55,572 nucleotides of DNA from Bacteroidota bacterium (GCA_027484125.1 JAIXUI010000160.1:1-55572); one strand, 5' to 3'; positions 31,615-41,043 are shown, numbered from the stretch's first letter. Numbers and translations are program-made. Notes: a model not told the origin generated them from the letters alone.

Positions 31615-31943
31615 CAGGAGAGCGCTTCTTCTACTGTAGATTTTACAATAAAAACTTGTTCAAGCTGAAGGATAGCCATCAAATCACGGACATCACTATT
31701 TAAGCCACACAAGAAAAGCTGACCACCTGAAGTTCTAACCTTCTTTAACAATGAAATAAGGGCACCAAAACCAGAACTGTCAATAAACTCTATGTTAGAT
31801 AAATCGACGGCTATTTTGTAAGAGTTAGTTTGCATAACTTGTTCTAATTCAGCTTTGAGGCGTATCGAAACACGAGCGTCAAGGCTGTCAATACCATCAA
31901 AGCGAATCACCAAAGCATTGGCATTTTTCTGAATCGAAATCAT
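31614..31943 (-). CDS. STAS-domain anti-sigma factor antagonist
   Basis: 109 residues forming one STAS domain. The phosphorylatable site is FIDSSGFGAL (53-62; S56/S57), preceded by KIAVDLSNIEF. Such proteins bind an anti-sigma kinase in the unphosphorylated state and free its target. It is translationally linked to the PP2C phosphatase gene. The pair would work with a kinase encoded elsewhere. Confidence 0.92.
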   Translation of the reverse strand: MISIQKNANALVIRFDGIDSLDARVSIRLKAELEQVMQTNSYKIAVDLSNIEFIDSSGFGALISLLKKVRTSGGQLFLCGLNSDVRDLMAILQLEQVFIVKSTVEEALS

Positions 31944-31999
31944 ATGACAATTATAAGAAATTGGCTATTAACCCCATTTTCATGGTGGTAATAAAAGCA

Positions 32000-32025
32000 G
32001 AAAAGGCTGGAATTCCAGCCTTTTC
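32000..32025 (-). terminator. Palindromic terminator after the bifunctional nuclease
   Basis: A perfect 26-bp palindrome (GAAAAGGCTGG AATT centre, then its complement) lies 8 bp beyond the nuclease stop. On the minus strand the stem is flanked by A's before and TTTTC then TGCTTTTATT after, giving an intrinsic terminator. It separates the etf operon from the STAS/PP2C pair. Confidence 0.8.
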
Positions 32026-32032
32026 AATCAAG

Positions 32033-32623
32033 TTAATCAAGTAATCTTCTGCTCAATTCATCTCTTATTTCTGCTGCCTTCTCATAATCTTCATTATCTA
32101 AGGCAAGTTTGAGCATTTCTTTCAATTCTTCCACTCGTTTACCGAGAAAAGGGTTGGATGGTTGCTTATCGCCAAGGTTTTCGTCGTCGGTTGTTTCTAA
32201 CGAATATTCTTCTCTTTCTATGACAGTTCCTGCTTGCTGCAAGATTTTCTCATAGGTATAGATAGGACAGCGAAAGCGTACCGCCATGGCAATAGCGTCA
32301 GAAGTTCTTGAATCGAATTGAAACTGGTCGGAACCTCTCTTACAATGCAGTTGAGAGAAGAATACCCCTTCCTTCAAATCATGAATTAAGATTTCTTCGA
32401 GTTCAAGTTGCATGGCCCTCATGATCGACTTGAGCAAGTCGTGAGTCAGAGGCCTTGCCGGTTTCATATGTTCAAGTTCGGTTGAAATTGCGTTAGACTC
32501 AAACTGGCCTATAACCATGGTTAATTCTCTTTTTCCGCCCACTTCTCTTAAGAAAATAAGCTGAGAACCATTTGCATGCAGAGACTCAGTCATCGAGTGC
32601 ACCACCAATTTCACCTTTTGCAT
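32033..32623 (-). CDS. Bifunctional nuclease family protein (DUF151 with UVR motif)
   Basis: 196 residues. The DUF151/bifunctional nuclease domain (about 1-135) includes FLREVGGKRELTMVIGQFE, RPLTHDLLKSIMRAM and the SDAIAMAVRFRCPIYTYE motif. A UVR motif (about 166-194, MLKLALDNEDYEKAAEIRDE) ends the protein. Plant relatives have DNase and RNase activity; the role in Bacteroidota is unknown. It starts 6 bp after etfA and is probably cotranscribed. Confidence 0.9.
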   Translation of the reverse strand: MQKVKLVVHSMTESLHANGSQLIFLREVGGKRELTMVIGQFESNAISTELEHMKPARPLTHDLLKSIMRAMQLELEEILIHDLKEGVFFSQLHCKRGSDQFQFDSRTSDAIAMAVRFRCPIYTYEKILQQAGTVIEREEYSLETTDDENLGDKQPSNPFLGKRVEELKEMLKLALDNEDYEKAAEIRDELSRRLLD

Positions 32624-32629
32624 CCTTAA

Positions 32630-33589
32630 TTAGTTAGCTGCTTTGAGCGCTTTAATGGCATTGTTGAGTTGTGGTAACACTTCGAAGGCGTCACCAACAA
32701 TTCCATAATCAGCTATTTTGAAGAAAGGTGCTTCTTTATCGGTATTGATGGCTACAATCACTTTGCTACCACTTACCCCAGCGAGGTGCTGAATGGCGCC
32801 AGAAATACCCACTGCAATGTATAAGTTTGGCTTGATGGTAATACCAGTTTGGCCAACATGTTCATCATGGGTGCGCCAATGCATATCAGAAACGGGCTTA
32901 GAGCAAGCGGTTGCAGCACCTAAGGTTTCTGCCAAGTTTTCAATGAGGTGCCAATTTTCAGGGCCCTTCAATCCACGTCCACCCGAAACCACTACTTCAG
33001 CTTCAGTCAATGGAATTTTACCTGTTACCTTTTTAACCTCTATCGTGCGGATTTTGTAATCAGCAGCGCTAACAGAAGCAGAAAAGACTTCAACCACTGC
33101 ATTGGGCTTTCCGCCTTCTACTTTGTAAGCATTGGTAGTAAGTGAAATGACTTGGACACTGGTTTTAGCGATAGTATCTGCAAAACCTTTGTTAGAATAA
33201 ACGGTTCGTTTGATACCATTTGCAGCCGGTAGATCAACGGCTGCAGGAACTAAGCCGGCTTTCAAACGTACTGCAACACGTGGCGCCAAAGATTTACCGG
33301 AGTAGGTATTTGCTAGCACTACTTTGGTAGCGTTTACCTGAGCCGCAGCATCGGAAATGATGCGTGCGTAAACACGTGCGTCGAAGTTTTGGAAAGATGA
33401 ATCAGCGATGTGCAGCACGCGAGCAGCACCAAATTGACCGAGTGCTTGAAGTTCCTCGTTGCTTGCAGGACCAATGGCTACCGCAGTAACAGGAGTTCCA
33501 CCAGCGATATCAAACGCATAGGTAATGGCCTCGAAAGTGGCTTTTTTGAAAAGGCCACCGGCATTTTCAGCATATACTAGTACTGACAT
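32630..33589 (-). CDS. etfA: Electron transfer flavoprotein, alpha subunit
   Basis: 319 residues. With EtfB it carries electrons from acyl-CoA and other dehydrogenases to the quinone pool. The C-terminal FAD-binding domain has VSGGRGLKGPENW, then HVGQTGITIKPNLYIAVGIS and VIVAINTDKEAPFF. The start is ATG at 33589 (MSVLVYAENA), just after the etfB stop (TGA-T-ATG). The 26 extra upstream codons of the open frame lie inside etfB. Confidence 0.97.
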   Translation of the reverse strand: MSVLVYAENAGGLFKKATFEAITYAFDIAGGTPVTAVAIGPASNEELQALGQFGAARVLHIADSSFQNFDARVYARIISDAAAQVNATKVVLANTYSGKSLAPRVAVRLKAGLVPAAVDLPAANGIKRTVYSNKGFADTIAKTSVQVISLTTNAYKVEGGKPNAVVEVFSASVSAADYKIRTIEVKKVTGKIPLTEAEVVVSGGRGLKGPENWHLIENLAETLGAATACSKPVSDMHWRTHDEHVGQTGITIKPNLYIAVGISGAIQHLAGVSGSKVIVAINTDKEAPFFKIADYGIVGDAFEVLPQLNNAIKALKAAN

Positions 33590-33590
33590 A

Positions 33591-34331
33591 TCAAATGATT
33601 TTGGCTTCGTTGTGAAGGAGATTGACCAGTTCTTGAACATTGGATGGATCAACGAACTTACACCCACCTTTAGCAGGAGGTAGTGTGAGGGTGTTTACCT
33701 CTGTTAGCAATTCATTATTGGAAGGAGCCAACACTGCCAAAGGTTTAGTACGGGCAGCCATAATTCCTCTCATATTTGGAATACGAGGCTCGGTTAGTTC
33801 TTTCTGAGCTGAAACAACCATAGGTGTTTCCAGTTCTACTACTTCGCGGCCGCCATCGATATCGCGCTCGATGGTTGCTTTGTTGCCATTAAAAACGATG
33901 CTGTTGATGACATTAACTGAAGGCCAATCGAGGAGCTCTGCAATCATCCCACCAACCTGACCGCCGTTGAAGTCGATTGATTCACGACCAGTAAAGATGA
34001 GATCAAAACCTTTATCGCGGGCATATTCTGCGATGAGACTTGCGACCTGAAATGCATCCAATGGTTGAGCGTCAATTCGAACCGCATCATCAGCACCAAT
34101 AGCCAGTGCTTTACGGATATTAGGTTCGGTGCTTGCATCACCAACAGTGATGGCAGTTACTGAACCACTTCCAGCAGCCTCTTTTAATTCGAGTGCTTTT
34201 GTAAGCGCCAGCTCATCATAAGGGTTGATGATAAAAGTAACGCCCGCGCTGTTGAGCGCTTTCCCGTCGGGCGTAAAACTAATTTTTGTGGTGGTGTCGG
34301 GCACTTGGCTGATGCAAACCAGAATCTTCAT
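33591..34331 (-). CDS. etfB: Electron transfer flavoprotein, beta subunit
   Basis: 246 residues. It begins MKILVCISQVPDTTTKISF and carries INPYDELALTKALELKE, TVGDAS, FTGRESIDFNGGQVGGMIAE and the C-terminal recognition-loop region TEPRIPNMRGIMAARTKPL. It is the AMP-binding partner of EtfA and first gene of the operon etfB-etfA-nuclease. Confidence 0.97.
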   Translation of the reverse strand: MKILVCISQVPDTTTKISFTPDGKALNSAGVTFIINPYDELALTKALELKEAAGSGSVTAITVGDASTEPNIRKALAIGADDAVRIDAQPLDAFQVASLIAEYARDKGFDLIFTGRESIDFNGGQVGGMIAELLDWPSVNVINSIVFNGNKATIERDIDGGREVVELETPMVVSAQKELTEPRIPNMRGIMAARTKPLAVLAPSNNELLTEVNTLTLPPAKGGCKFVDPSNVQELVNLLHNEAKII

Positions 34332-34351
34332 ACCTTTTCTTAAAGTGGACG

Positions 34352-34359
34352 CAAAATTA
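34352..34359 (-). promoter_or_regulatory. Possible -7 promoter box of the etf operon
   Basis: TAATTTTG on the minus strand matches TAnnTTTG and lies 20 bp before the etfB start. Only a weak -33 element (TTTC, 20 nt upstream) accompanies it. Confidence 0.45.
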
Positions 34360-34398
34360 GGCTAAATTTCGTCCTTATTGAAATGTGATTAAACGCTA

Positions 34399-34737
34399 AT
34401 GGAAAACCCCAGAATCAATCAATTGTTTTCGCTTCTGGAAAAGGCGCCTCAGGATGTTTTTCTGAATTACGCTTTGGCGATGGAATATCTTTCCGTGGAG
34501 AATTGGAAAGAAGCCGCTGCCTATTTGGAGCAAGTCAAACATCTGGACCCTGATTATCTAGCACTTTATTATCATTTGGGAAAAGTACAGATTCAATTAG
34601 GAGCAATTGAAGATGCGTCGATAACCTTTCGCGAAGGGATTAAGCTTGCCAACAAGCTCAAAGACTTTAAGACAAAGGCCGAGTTATGGTTTGCATTAAC
34701 TGCCTTAACCGGCGAAGAGGAAGATGATGAAATATAG
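34399..34737 (+). CDS. Small tetratricopeptide-repeat protein
   Basis: 112 residues, with two to three TPR-like helical repeats (LNYALAMEYLSVENWKEAAAYL, then YLALYYHLGKVQIQLG and an ASITFREGIKLAN unit) and an acidic tail (GEEEDDE). TPRs mediate protein contacts; no partner is evident. There is no signal peptide, so it is cytosolic. It is a single gene, divergent from etfB and convergent with the porin gene (15-bp gap). Confidence 0.85.
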   Translation: MENPRINQLFSLLEKAPQDVFLNYALAMEYLSVENWKEAAAYLEQVKHLDPDYLALYYHLGKVQIQLGAIEDASITFREGIKLANKLKDFKTKAELWFALTALTGEEEDDEI

Positions 34738-34752
34738 TTTTTCCTCAGCCTT

Positions 34753-36264
34753 CTAAAAGCGAAAGCCAAGTGACAGCATAAGATTCCACCAAGAATTGTG
34801 AAGGACTGCCCCTACCGGCGGCAATCCTATTGCCTGATACATGGCCCGATATTGTGACTGCCAGGTTTGCCCATAGCCTAAGTCTAAAGTAAAAGTATTG
34901 GTTCTGTAACCTCCACCCAAAGCGATACCCCAAGCTGATTGGTCAGCGCCCGCGGTTTCAACGGAAGATTGAAAAGGACTGGTGCTAAAATTAAATCCTG
35001 CTCTTGTGACCCATTGATTTTCATTTCCCAATCTTCTTTCAACTCCGGTTCTGAAGGTATGCCGGGTGGTGAAGAGCGCTCTAATTCTCGTGTTGTTAGA
35101 ATTAGACCAATCTGAAAAACTGGATGCGTTCATTTTCATTTGGTTCAGGGAGGTTTGCTCATAATCTAAACTGACCAGCCAAACAGCATTAGGAAAAAGC
35201 GCTACACCGGCATTGAATCTAAAAGGCTGGGTAAGGGTATAATTGAAGTTATTAGAGGGCGAACTATAATCATACTGACCGGTAATGCCCATATTGGTGC
35301 TAAGTCGAGTTTGGTAGCCATCTTGAAGGATGTGCGAAACAGGTGTTGTAATCCCCAGTCCAAAACGTAGCCAACGAATTGGTTGATACATTAATCCGAC
35401 TCTGAGTCCAATTCCTATCTGACCTACAGCTGTATTATTTTGAGTGTAAGTAAAGTTATTAAAGCCGGGAATGGTATCGGCAACATCTTCTTCTCTAAAA
35501 AGCTGGGTGATGGATAAGTTGGTACTTTGAAGAAATAATGTGGCACCAATCATCAATTTATCCTCATAATTGCCTCCTAAAGAAACTGCAAATTCATTCA
35601 CTGAGCCAGCCATAGCCACGCTATCAGTTTGGCGAATTCCACCTTGAGGCACTGGACTAGTGAATAATTTATTAACAGTATCAGTTGGATTGATGAGGTA
35701 AGTCATATAAGCCGGGTAAGCCGAAAATGGAAAATTCTCATTAAGGCCTTGGGCAGAAAAAGGAACAGCCGGATCGTTTGCTTGATCTAAAAACTGATCT
35801 ACAAGAGATGATCTAAGGTTATTTCCCTGCACACGAGAAGCAGTATTAAAATCACGAATTCGAGCGAAGCTGAAACCGTAGTTAAAAAATCTCCAAGCGG
35901 ATTGTGGATTTTTTACTCGCAAATCTTGAACGGAGACAATGCCAAGACTACCGAATGAAAAATCGGAGTTTGTCGCAGAGCCTTCTTGGCCAAAAAAAGT
36001 GGCATGGCTATTACCACCTGCCAATTGAGGGGAAAAAGACAAGATTGATTTTCGAAAAACCGCAATCCCAGCCGGATTAAAAGAAAGGGCCCCAATATCG
36101 CCACCTACTGCCGACATGGCATTGGCCATCCCTAAAGCACGTGCAGAGGTAGCTCTATAATCGGAGGTTAGCCTAAGGGCGTCAGTTTCATTTTGAGCAA
36201 TAGCGTAAACCGGCCAGAGCAGAAAAACCCAGGCGGTCGCCCACGCGAAAAGCGAACGCATCAT
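34753..36264 (-). CDS. Outer-membrane transport protein, OmpP1/FadL-like
   Basis: 503 residues with a signal peptide (cleavage near A23-Q24). The N-terminal SDYRATSARALGMANAMSAV and DIGALSFNPAGIA stretch is typical of the OmpP1/FadL/TodX family. The rest shows repeated beta-strands, and the last residue is Phe (LGFRF), an outer-membrane insertion signal. The family takes up long-chain fatty acids or other hydrophobic compounds; the substrate here is unknown. It lies 18 bp after the Gly/Trp-rich lipoprotein gene and near proS, an association I recall from other Bacteroidota. Confidence 0.85.
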   Translation of the reverse strand: MMRSLFAWATAWVFLLWPVYAIAQNETDALRLTSDYRATSARALGMANAMSAVGGDIGALSFNPAGIAVFRKSILSFSPQLAGGNSHATFFGQEGSATNSDFSFGSLGIVSVQDLRVKNPQSAWRFFNYGFSFARIRDFNTASRVQGNNLRSSLVDQFLDQANDPAVPFSAQGLNENFPFSAYPAYMTYLINPTDTVNKLFTSPVPQGGIRQTDSVAMAGSVNEFAVSLGGNYEDKLMIGATLFLQSTNLSITQLFREEDVADTIPGFNNFTYTQNNTAVGQIGIGLRVGLMYQPIRWLRFGLGITTPVSHILQDGYQTRLSTNMGITGQYDYSSPSNNFNYTLTQPFRFNAGVALFPNAVWLVSLDYEQTSLNQMKMNASSFSDWSNSNNTRIRALFTTRHTFRTGVERRLGNENQWVTRAGFNFSTSPFQSSVETAGADQSAWGIALGGGYRTNTFTLDLGYGQTWQSQYRAMYQAIGLPPVGAVLHNSWWNLMLSLGFRF

Positions 36265-36282
36265 TGAACTTTATCTGCTTAA

Positions 36283-37368
36283 TTATCGAGGCCTTGAAGT
36301 AGCTCCACCGCCGCCACCGCCGCCGCGAGGGCTGCTGAATCCACCACCTGCGGGTTGACTCCAACCGCCACCTTGTTGACGTGATGGAAAAGCTTCTGTA
36401 TTTCTGCTTCTACCGGAGGAGGGAGCGTCGTCACCAGAAAAAACTTCCCTCCAAAAGGAACCTCTTTCATTTCGAGGTTGAGCGGGCTGATTGTCTCTTA
36501 CCCAGTCATTGTTTCTGCCTGACGGCTGTGCTCTATTATCAATTTCGCGGGCGGGCACTTGCGGAGCGCGGCCACCTACAGGCTGCTGACCACGACCTGG
36601 AAGCGCTCCACCACGGGTAAATCCTGAATTGGTGGGAAGATACCCTCTTCCCCAAGATTCACGGTTCACCGGGATGGATGTTCTGTTGACTTGATCAACA
36701 TGGCTATTCCATCCACCTGGGAAAAATCCGGTTTGGTGCCCCCAGTTAGACCAAGGACTGAAAATACTGCCAGACCAAGGATTCCCCCATCCTGTGCTCC
36801 ACATAGGATTGCTCCATCCATTGTTCCAATAAGGATTATTAATTCCTCCATTCCAGAATGGATCACCCCAAGGACTCATGCTCCAACCGAACGGACTCAT
36901 TCCCCAGCCTTGAGGGCCAAGGCCACTGCCCATCCAAGGTTGGCCCATTCCTATACCTAGAGGGCCAAAACCCATCGACATACCCAAGCCACTCCAGCAA
37001 TTCATGCCAAAAGACCATCTGCTTCCACCACTTAGAGGCATGAAATCAGGATCGAGGTTACTGAGGCCGGGACGCCAACCGGGCGTCAGCCAAAAGTCGT
37101 CACGGTATTGATCGTATCTGGAGCCATCGAGGCCTCTGTTGGATTGAGCCATAGAAGGCTGACCGGAATTTCGAGATTGGCCACCCAAGTAGCTGTCTAA
37201 AGTTGCATTGCCGCTTGAAGCAATAATTGCCGGAGCCTCATTGGCACTACCATCAGCAACGGCATAAACATCGTCTTGAACTTTTTGACCTGAAGTAAGA
37301 CCAGTACCGGACTGGCAGGAAGAAAACCAGGCAGCCAAAGGGATTAACCAAAACAAGCGTTTTTTCAT
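36283..37368 (-). CDS. Gly/Trp/Asn/Pro-rich lipoprotein of unknown function
   Basis: 361 residues with a lipoprotein signal peptide (lipobox SSC, C18). Residues about 110-230 are a low-complexity region built on short GW, NP, WG and MG units. The C-terminal 130 residues are Gly/Arg/Ser/Pro-rich and end in a polyglycine run. No family is recognised. The composition suggests an intrinsically disordered, possibly surface-exposed protein. It is cotranscribed with the following OmpP1-like porin gene and may act with it. Its reading frame is open throughout and has typical start and stop codons. Confidence 0.72.
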   Translation of the reverse strand: MKKRLFWLIPLAAWFSSCQSGTGLTSGQKVQDDVYAVADGSANEAPAIIASSGNATLDSYLGGQSRNSGQPSMAQSNRGLDGSRYDQYRDDFWLTPGWRPGLSNLDPDFMPLSGGSRWSFGMNCWSGLGMSMGFGPLGIGMGQPWMGSGLGPQGWGMSPFGWSMSPWGDPFWNGGINNPYWNNGWSNPMWSTGWGNPWSGSIFSPWSNWGHQTGFFPGGWNSHVDQVNRTSIPVNRESWGRGYLPTNSGFTRGGALPGRGQQPVGGRAPQVPAREIDNRAQPSGRNNDWVRDNQPAQPRNERGSFWREVFSGDDAPSSGRSRNTEAFPSRQQGGGWSQPAGGGFSSPRGGGGGGGATSRPR

Positions 37369-37413
37369 AGCCTTACTTTTTTAATACAGACACTAAAAGT
37401 GCGTCCTTGGTTT

Positions 37414-37421
37414 CAAATTTA
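37414..37421 (-). promoter_or_regulatory. Possible -7 promoter box of the lipoprotein-porin operon
   Basis: TAAATTTG on the minus strand, 45 bp before the lipoprotein start, matches TAnnTTTG. No convincing -33 TTG is seen. Confidence 0.4.
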
Positions 37422-37486
37422 CAGTTAAGAATGGTGTCTTTTAACGCTAAATGGCCAAATTCGTTTTAGCACCCCAACTTGAGCCC

Positions 37487-37494
37487 TATTTTTG
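37487..37494 (+). promoter_or_regulatory. Possible -7 promoter box of proS
   Basis: TATTTTTG matches TAnnTTTG; a TTTTAG (37464-37469) lies 17-18 nt upstream as an imperfect -33 element. The expected start near 37501 leaves a leader of about 37 nt that ends in an A-rich stretch before the ATG. Confidence 0.5.
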
Positions 37495-37537
37495 CGCTTG
37501 AGCTCGCTAAGAGAACACACTTTTTTACAAAAATTTA

Positions 37538-39010
37538 ATGGCTAAGGAAATTACCCCCCGCTCCCAGGACTATTCACAATGGTACAATGATCTAGTCATC
37601 AAGGCTGGATTAGCTGATTATTCAGCAGTTAGAGGATGTATGGTGATTAAACCATACGGCTTTGCGATATGGGAACGGATGCAACAAATACTTGATGGAA
37701 AATTCAAGGAAACCGGGCACGTAAACGCCTATTTCCCGCTTTTTATTCCAAAGTCATTCTTTTCCAAAGAAGCGGCACACGTAGAAGGCTTCGCTAAGGA
37801 ATGTGCTGTTGTGACCCATTACCGATTAATGAACGACGGAAACGGAGGCATAACGGTAGATCCAGAAGCTAAACTTGAAGAAGAGCTTATAGTAAGGCCT
37901 ACTTCGGAAACCATCATCTGGAACACTTATCGCGATTGGATTAAGTCGTATCGCGATCTTCCTTTATTAATCAACCAATGGGCCAATGTGGTTCGTTGGG
38001 AGATGAGGACAAGGTTGTTTTTAAGAACTACCGAGTTCTTATGGCAAGAAGGTCATACAGCTCATGCAACTGCCGAGGAAGCGATTGAGGAAACCGTAAA
38101 AATGCTGAACGTTTACGCTGATTTTGCGGAGCAAGTTTTGGCGGTACCCGTAATTAAAGGAGTAAAAACCGCCAATGAGCGTTTTGCAGGAGCACTTGAT
38201 ACTTACTGTATCGAAGCCTTGATGCAAGACGGGAAAGCCCTTCAAGCCGGAACATCACACTTCCTTGGGCAAAACTTCGCCAAGGCGTTTGATGTCAAAT
38301 TTGCCAACTCCAACGGTCAACTGGAGCACGTTTGGGCTACCTCCTGGGGCGTTTCTACCCGCTTAATGGGCGCGTTGATCATGGCACATAGCGACGACGA
38401 AGGCCTGGTACTTCCTCCAGTCCTTGCTCCTACTCAAGTGGTGATAGTTCCAATTTATAAATCACAAGAGCAATTGGATGCTTTAAATGCACAAATCGCT
38501 CCGCTGAAAGATGCCTTGAAACGAGCTGGTATTCGGGTAGAATACGACAATCGTGATAACCACAAACCTGGCTGGAAATTCGCTGAATATGAAATGAAGG
38601 GAGTGCCCCTTCGCCTCGCAATCGGGCCTAAAGATCTAGAAGCAGGAACCGCAGAATTAGCCAGAAGAGACACCCGCGAAAAAACCTCTGTTGCTTTCAA
38701 TTCACTTGAGCAGTTAATCCCTGCATTACTGGATGAAATTCAGGATAAGCTGTTTCAAAAAGCTCTCAATTTCCGCAATTCACACATTACAGAAGTCAAT
38801 TCCTTCGAAGAGATGAAGGAAGTGCTAGATAACCAAGGCGGATTTGTTTCTGCACATTGGGATGGAACCCCTGAAACCGAACAAAAAATTAAAGAGCTTA
38901 CCAAAGCCACTATTCGTTGCATTCCGCTTGAAAACAAACAAGAAGCAGGCCTTTGCGTTTTAACCGGAAAGCCCTCTGAACAAAGGGTGCTATTTGCGAA
39001 AGCTTACTAA
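37538..39010 (+). CDS. proS: Prolyl-tRNA synthetase (short, archaeal/eukaryotic-like type)
   Basis: 490 residues of a class II synthetase. Motif 1 lies around [19 protein letters not shown], motif 2 around [33 protein letters not shown], and motif 3 near [21 protein letters not shown]. The anticodon-binding domain follows. The bacterial-type editing (INS) domain is absent and the protein has the C-terminal zinc-like domain of the archaeal/eukaryotic type, so it is the short ProS form. It charges tRNA-Pro. It is followed 11 bp later by an unknown gene. Confidence 0.97.
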   Translation: MAKEITPRSQDYSQWYNDLVIKAGLADYSAVRGCMVIKPYGFAIWERMQQILDGKFKETGHVNAYFPLFIPKSFFSKEAAHVEGFAKECAVVTHYRLMNDGNGGITVDPEAKLEEELIVRPTSETIIWNTYRDWIKSYRDLPLLINQWANVVRWEMRTRLFLRTTEFLWQEGHTAHATAEEAIEETVKMLNVYADFAEQVLAVPVIKGVKTANERFAGALDTYCIEALMQDGKALQAGTSHFLGQNFAKAFDVKFANSNGQLEHVWATSWGVSTRLMGALIMAHSDDEGLVLPPVLAPTQVVIVPIYKSQEQLDALNAQIAPLKDALKRAGIRVEYDNRDNHKPGWKFAEYEMKGVPLRLAIGPKDLEAGTAELARRDTREKTSVAFNSLEQLIPALLDEIQDKLFQKALNFRNSHITEVNSFEEMKEVLDNQGGFVSAHWDGTPETEQKIKELTKATIRCIPLENKQEAGLCVLTGKPSEQRVLFAKAY

Positions 39011-39021
39011 AACTAATCACC

Positions 39022-39684
39022 ATGGACGAACATCAGGAAAGTATTCTCAGTTTGCTGGAGACTAAGTCGTCTCATAAGCAAGCCACCTACCGTAACACTT
39101 TACGTCATTTCGAAAACCTGAAAAGCCTGTTACAAAAAGCTTCTTCGTATTACGGGAGTGCCATGAAAGAGCGCGATCCATACGTAGAAGTTTCTTACCA
39201 CTCTCCCAACTTGTTTGATGCGGAGTTGAAATTTTCAGGTGATTTACTGGTGTTTTCCATGCACTCGAATGTATTTACATTCGACCATAAGCACTTTGCT
39301 TATCAAACTGCTTATGTAAAAGAAAATCCGCTAAGGGCTTACTGTGGTGTTATCAACGTATATAACTTCTTGGCTGACTCTTACAAGTATAAGCGCATGA
39401 ACGATGTCGGGTTCTTGCTTGCACGCATCTTTGTTAATACAGAAAACCACTTTTTTGTAGAAGGCACTCGTCTTATGACCACCAATTACAGTGACTTCGG
39501 CAATCAAGTGCTTGATGAGCCAGTTTTAGAGGAGGTGGTACAACGTGCCATACTTCAATCCTTACAAATTGATCTTCAAATACCGCCATTCGAACAAGTT
39601 CAAGCCATCAGTGTAGGTCAGAAAATGACTGAAAATACGAATTCCGGCTTATTTACTGGGAAAAAGCTGGGCTACTCGAAATAG
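39022..39684 (+). CDS. Conserved-looking protein of unknown function after proS
   Basis: 220 residues, not assigned to a family. No signal peptide or membrane segment is apparent. The N-terminus (1-50) is helical and charged; the middle (about 55-150) is mixed alpha/beta and rich in Phe, His and Tyr, for example FSMHSNVFTFDHKHFAYQT and CGVINVYNFLADSYKYK. It lies 11 bp after proS and is probably cotranscribed. It is convergent with folA (10-bp gap). Confidence 0.75.
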   Translation: MDEHQESILSLLETKSSHKQATYRNTLRHFENLKSLLQKASSYYGSAMKERDPYVEVSYHSPNLFDAELKFSGDLLVFSMHSNVFTFDHKHFAYQTAYVKENPLRAYCGVINVYNFLADSYKYKRMNDVGFLLARIFVNTENHFFVEGTRLMTTNYSDFGNQVLDEPVLEEVVQRAILQSLQIDLQIPPFEQVQAISVGQKMTENTNSGLFTGKKLGYSK

Positions 39685-39694
39685 GTTTTATCGA

Positions 39695-40189
39695 TCAATC
39701 GGCTTTCCTTTTCCATTCTTGAAATCGAAAAGGGAAGTCGTGTTTTTCGTCCGCCGGATGAGCCTCATCTGAAGTGAGTTCCCACAGATGCTCTTCGAAT
39801 TGGAAGAAAGTATCAGCAAGCGGAGCACAATCAACTTGGGTGAGCCAAATAAAATCTGCTAAAGGAAGTAGCTGCTTGTAGATTTGACCACCACCGATGA
39901 CGCAAATGAGGGGAACTTCCTGCAAAGCAGCTAAAGCCTGTTCGAGTTCAGGATATACCTCCACATCAGGTATGGAATTCATGGTGGAAGAAACTACCAC
40001 ATTTCGGCGACCAGGTAATGGTTTTCCAATAGACTCGAAAGTATTTCTGCCCATCAAAACCGGATGACCCATGGTCATCTTCTTGAATCTTTTCAGGTCG
40101 TTAGGGAGTTTCCAAATCAGTTGATTTCCTAACCCAATGGCGCCATTGTTAGCAGCAGCCACTACCAGAACAATTTCAGGTCGTTTCAT
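39695..40189 (-). CDS. folA: Dihydrofolate reductase
   Basis: 164 residues. It reduces dihydrofolate to tetrahydrofolate with NADPH. Typical parts: [28 protein letters not shown] (substrate site and Met20 loop), [22 protein letters not shown] and the nucleotide-binding [13 protein letters not shown]. It overlaps thyA by 4 bp (ATGA), the classic thyA-folA pair, which recycles the dihydrofolate made by ThyA. Confidence 0.98.
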   Translation of the reverse strand: MKRPEIVLVVAAANNGAIGLGNQLIWKLPNDLKRFKKMTMGHPVLMGRNTFESIGKPLPGRRNVVVSSTMNSIPDVEVYPELEQALAALQEVPLICVIGGGQIYKQLLPLADFIWLTQVDCAPLADTFFQFEEHLWELTSDEAHPADEKHDFPFRFQEWKRKAD

Positions 40190-40980
40190 ACTGCTACCGG
40201 CGCTTTGATGGCAGGATGAGGATTGTAGTCCAGGATTTGAATGTCTTCGTACTTAAAATCGAAGATGTTGGTGATAGCAGGATTTAGCTCCAACTTAGGC
40301 ATTGGGCGAATTTCACGAGACAATTGGGTATTGACTTGCTCCAAATGATTGAGGTAGATGTGAGCATCACCCAAAGTGTGGACAAACTCACCAGGCTTAA
40401 GGCCACAAGCCTGCGCCATCATGGCGGTCAACAATGCATACGAAGCGATGTTAAATGGAACTCCGAGGAAAAGGTCAGCACTGCGTTGATACAATTGACA
40501 GCTAAGCTTTCCATTGGCCACATAAAACTGAAAAAGCGCATGGCAAGGAGGAAGTTTCATGCTATCAATATCTGCCACATTCCATGCGGAGACCATGAGT
40601 CTTCGAGAATCCGGATTGCGTTTAATCATCTCCTGCACTTGAGCAATCTGATCGATAACTCTGCCATCCGGACACGCCCAGGAGCGCCACTGGTAGCCGT
40701 AAACTGGGCCAAGGTTGCCGTTTTCATCGGCCCACTCGTCCCAGATGCTTACACCATTCTCCTTGAGGTAGGCAATGTTGGTATCGCCTTTCAGAAACCA
40801 TAACAGCTCATGAACGACTGATTTGAGGTGCACCTTCTTAGTAGTCACCAAAGGGAAGCCATCTTCGAGGTTGAACCGCATTTGGTAGCCAAAAACCGAG
40901 ATTGTACCCGTTCCGGTACGGTCTTCTTTCCGAACACCAAACTCAAGGACATGACGGAGTAAATCGTGGTAGGCTTGCAT
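40186..40980 (-). CDS. thyA: Thymidylate synthase
   Basis: 264 residues, the folate-dependent ThyA form. It methylates dUMP to dTMP. The nucleophilic Cys is in [11 protein letters not shown], the phosphate-binding Arg residues are in [20 protein letters not shown], and [20 protein letters not shown] is near the N-terminus. It is first gene of a two-gene operon with folA. Confidence 0.99.
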   Translation of the reverse strand: MQAYHDLLRHVLEFGVRKEDRTGTGTISVFGYQMRFNLEDGFPLVTTKKVHLKSVVHELLWFLKGDTNIAYLKENGVSIWDEWADENGNLGPVYGYQWRSWACPDGRVIDQIAQVQEMIKRNPDSRRLMVSAWNVADIDSMKLPPCHALFQFYVANGKLSCQLYQRSADLFLGVPFNIASYALLTAMMAQACGLKPGEFVHTLGDAHIYLNHLEQVNTQLSREIRPMPKLELNPAITNIFDFKYEDIQILDYNPHPAIKAPVAV

Positions 40981-41004
40981 GGGTCAATCGTACGAAAAAG
41001 TTGG

Positions 41005-41012
41005 CAAAATTA
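41005..41012 (-). promoter_or_regulatory. Possible -7 promoter box of thyA-folA
   Basis: TAATTTTG on the minus strand, 24 bp before the thyA start, matches TAnnTTTG. The -33 element is not clear. Confidence 0.45.
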
Positions 41013-41043
41013 GAATAATAAGCTAACTTCTTCAGATTACATT

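Noticed and set aside
36270-36420. GC-rich triplet repeats (polyglycine codons) as a possible repeat element or CRISPR remnant
   Set aside because: They encode the Gly-rich C-terminus of the lipoprotein and lack regular spacing or direct repeats.
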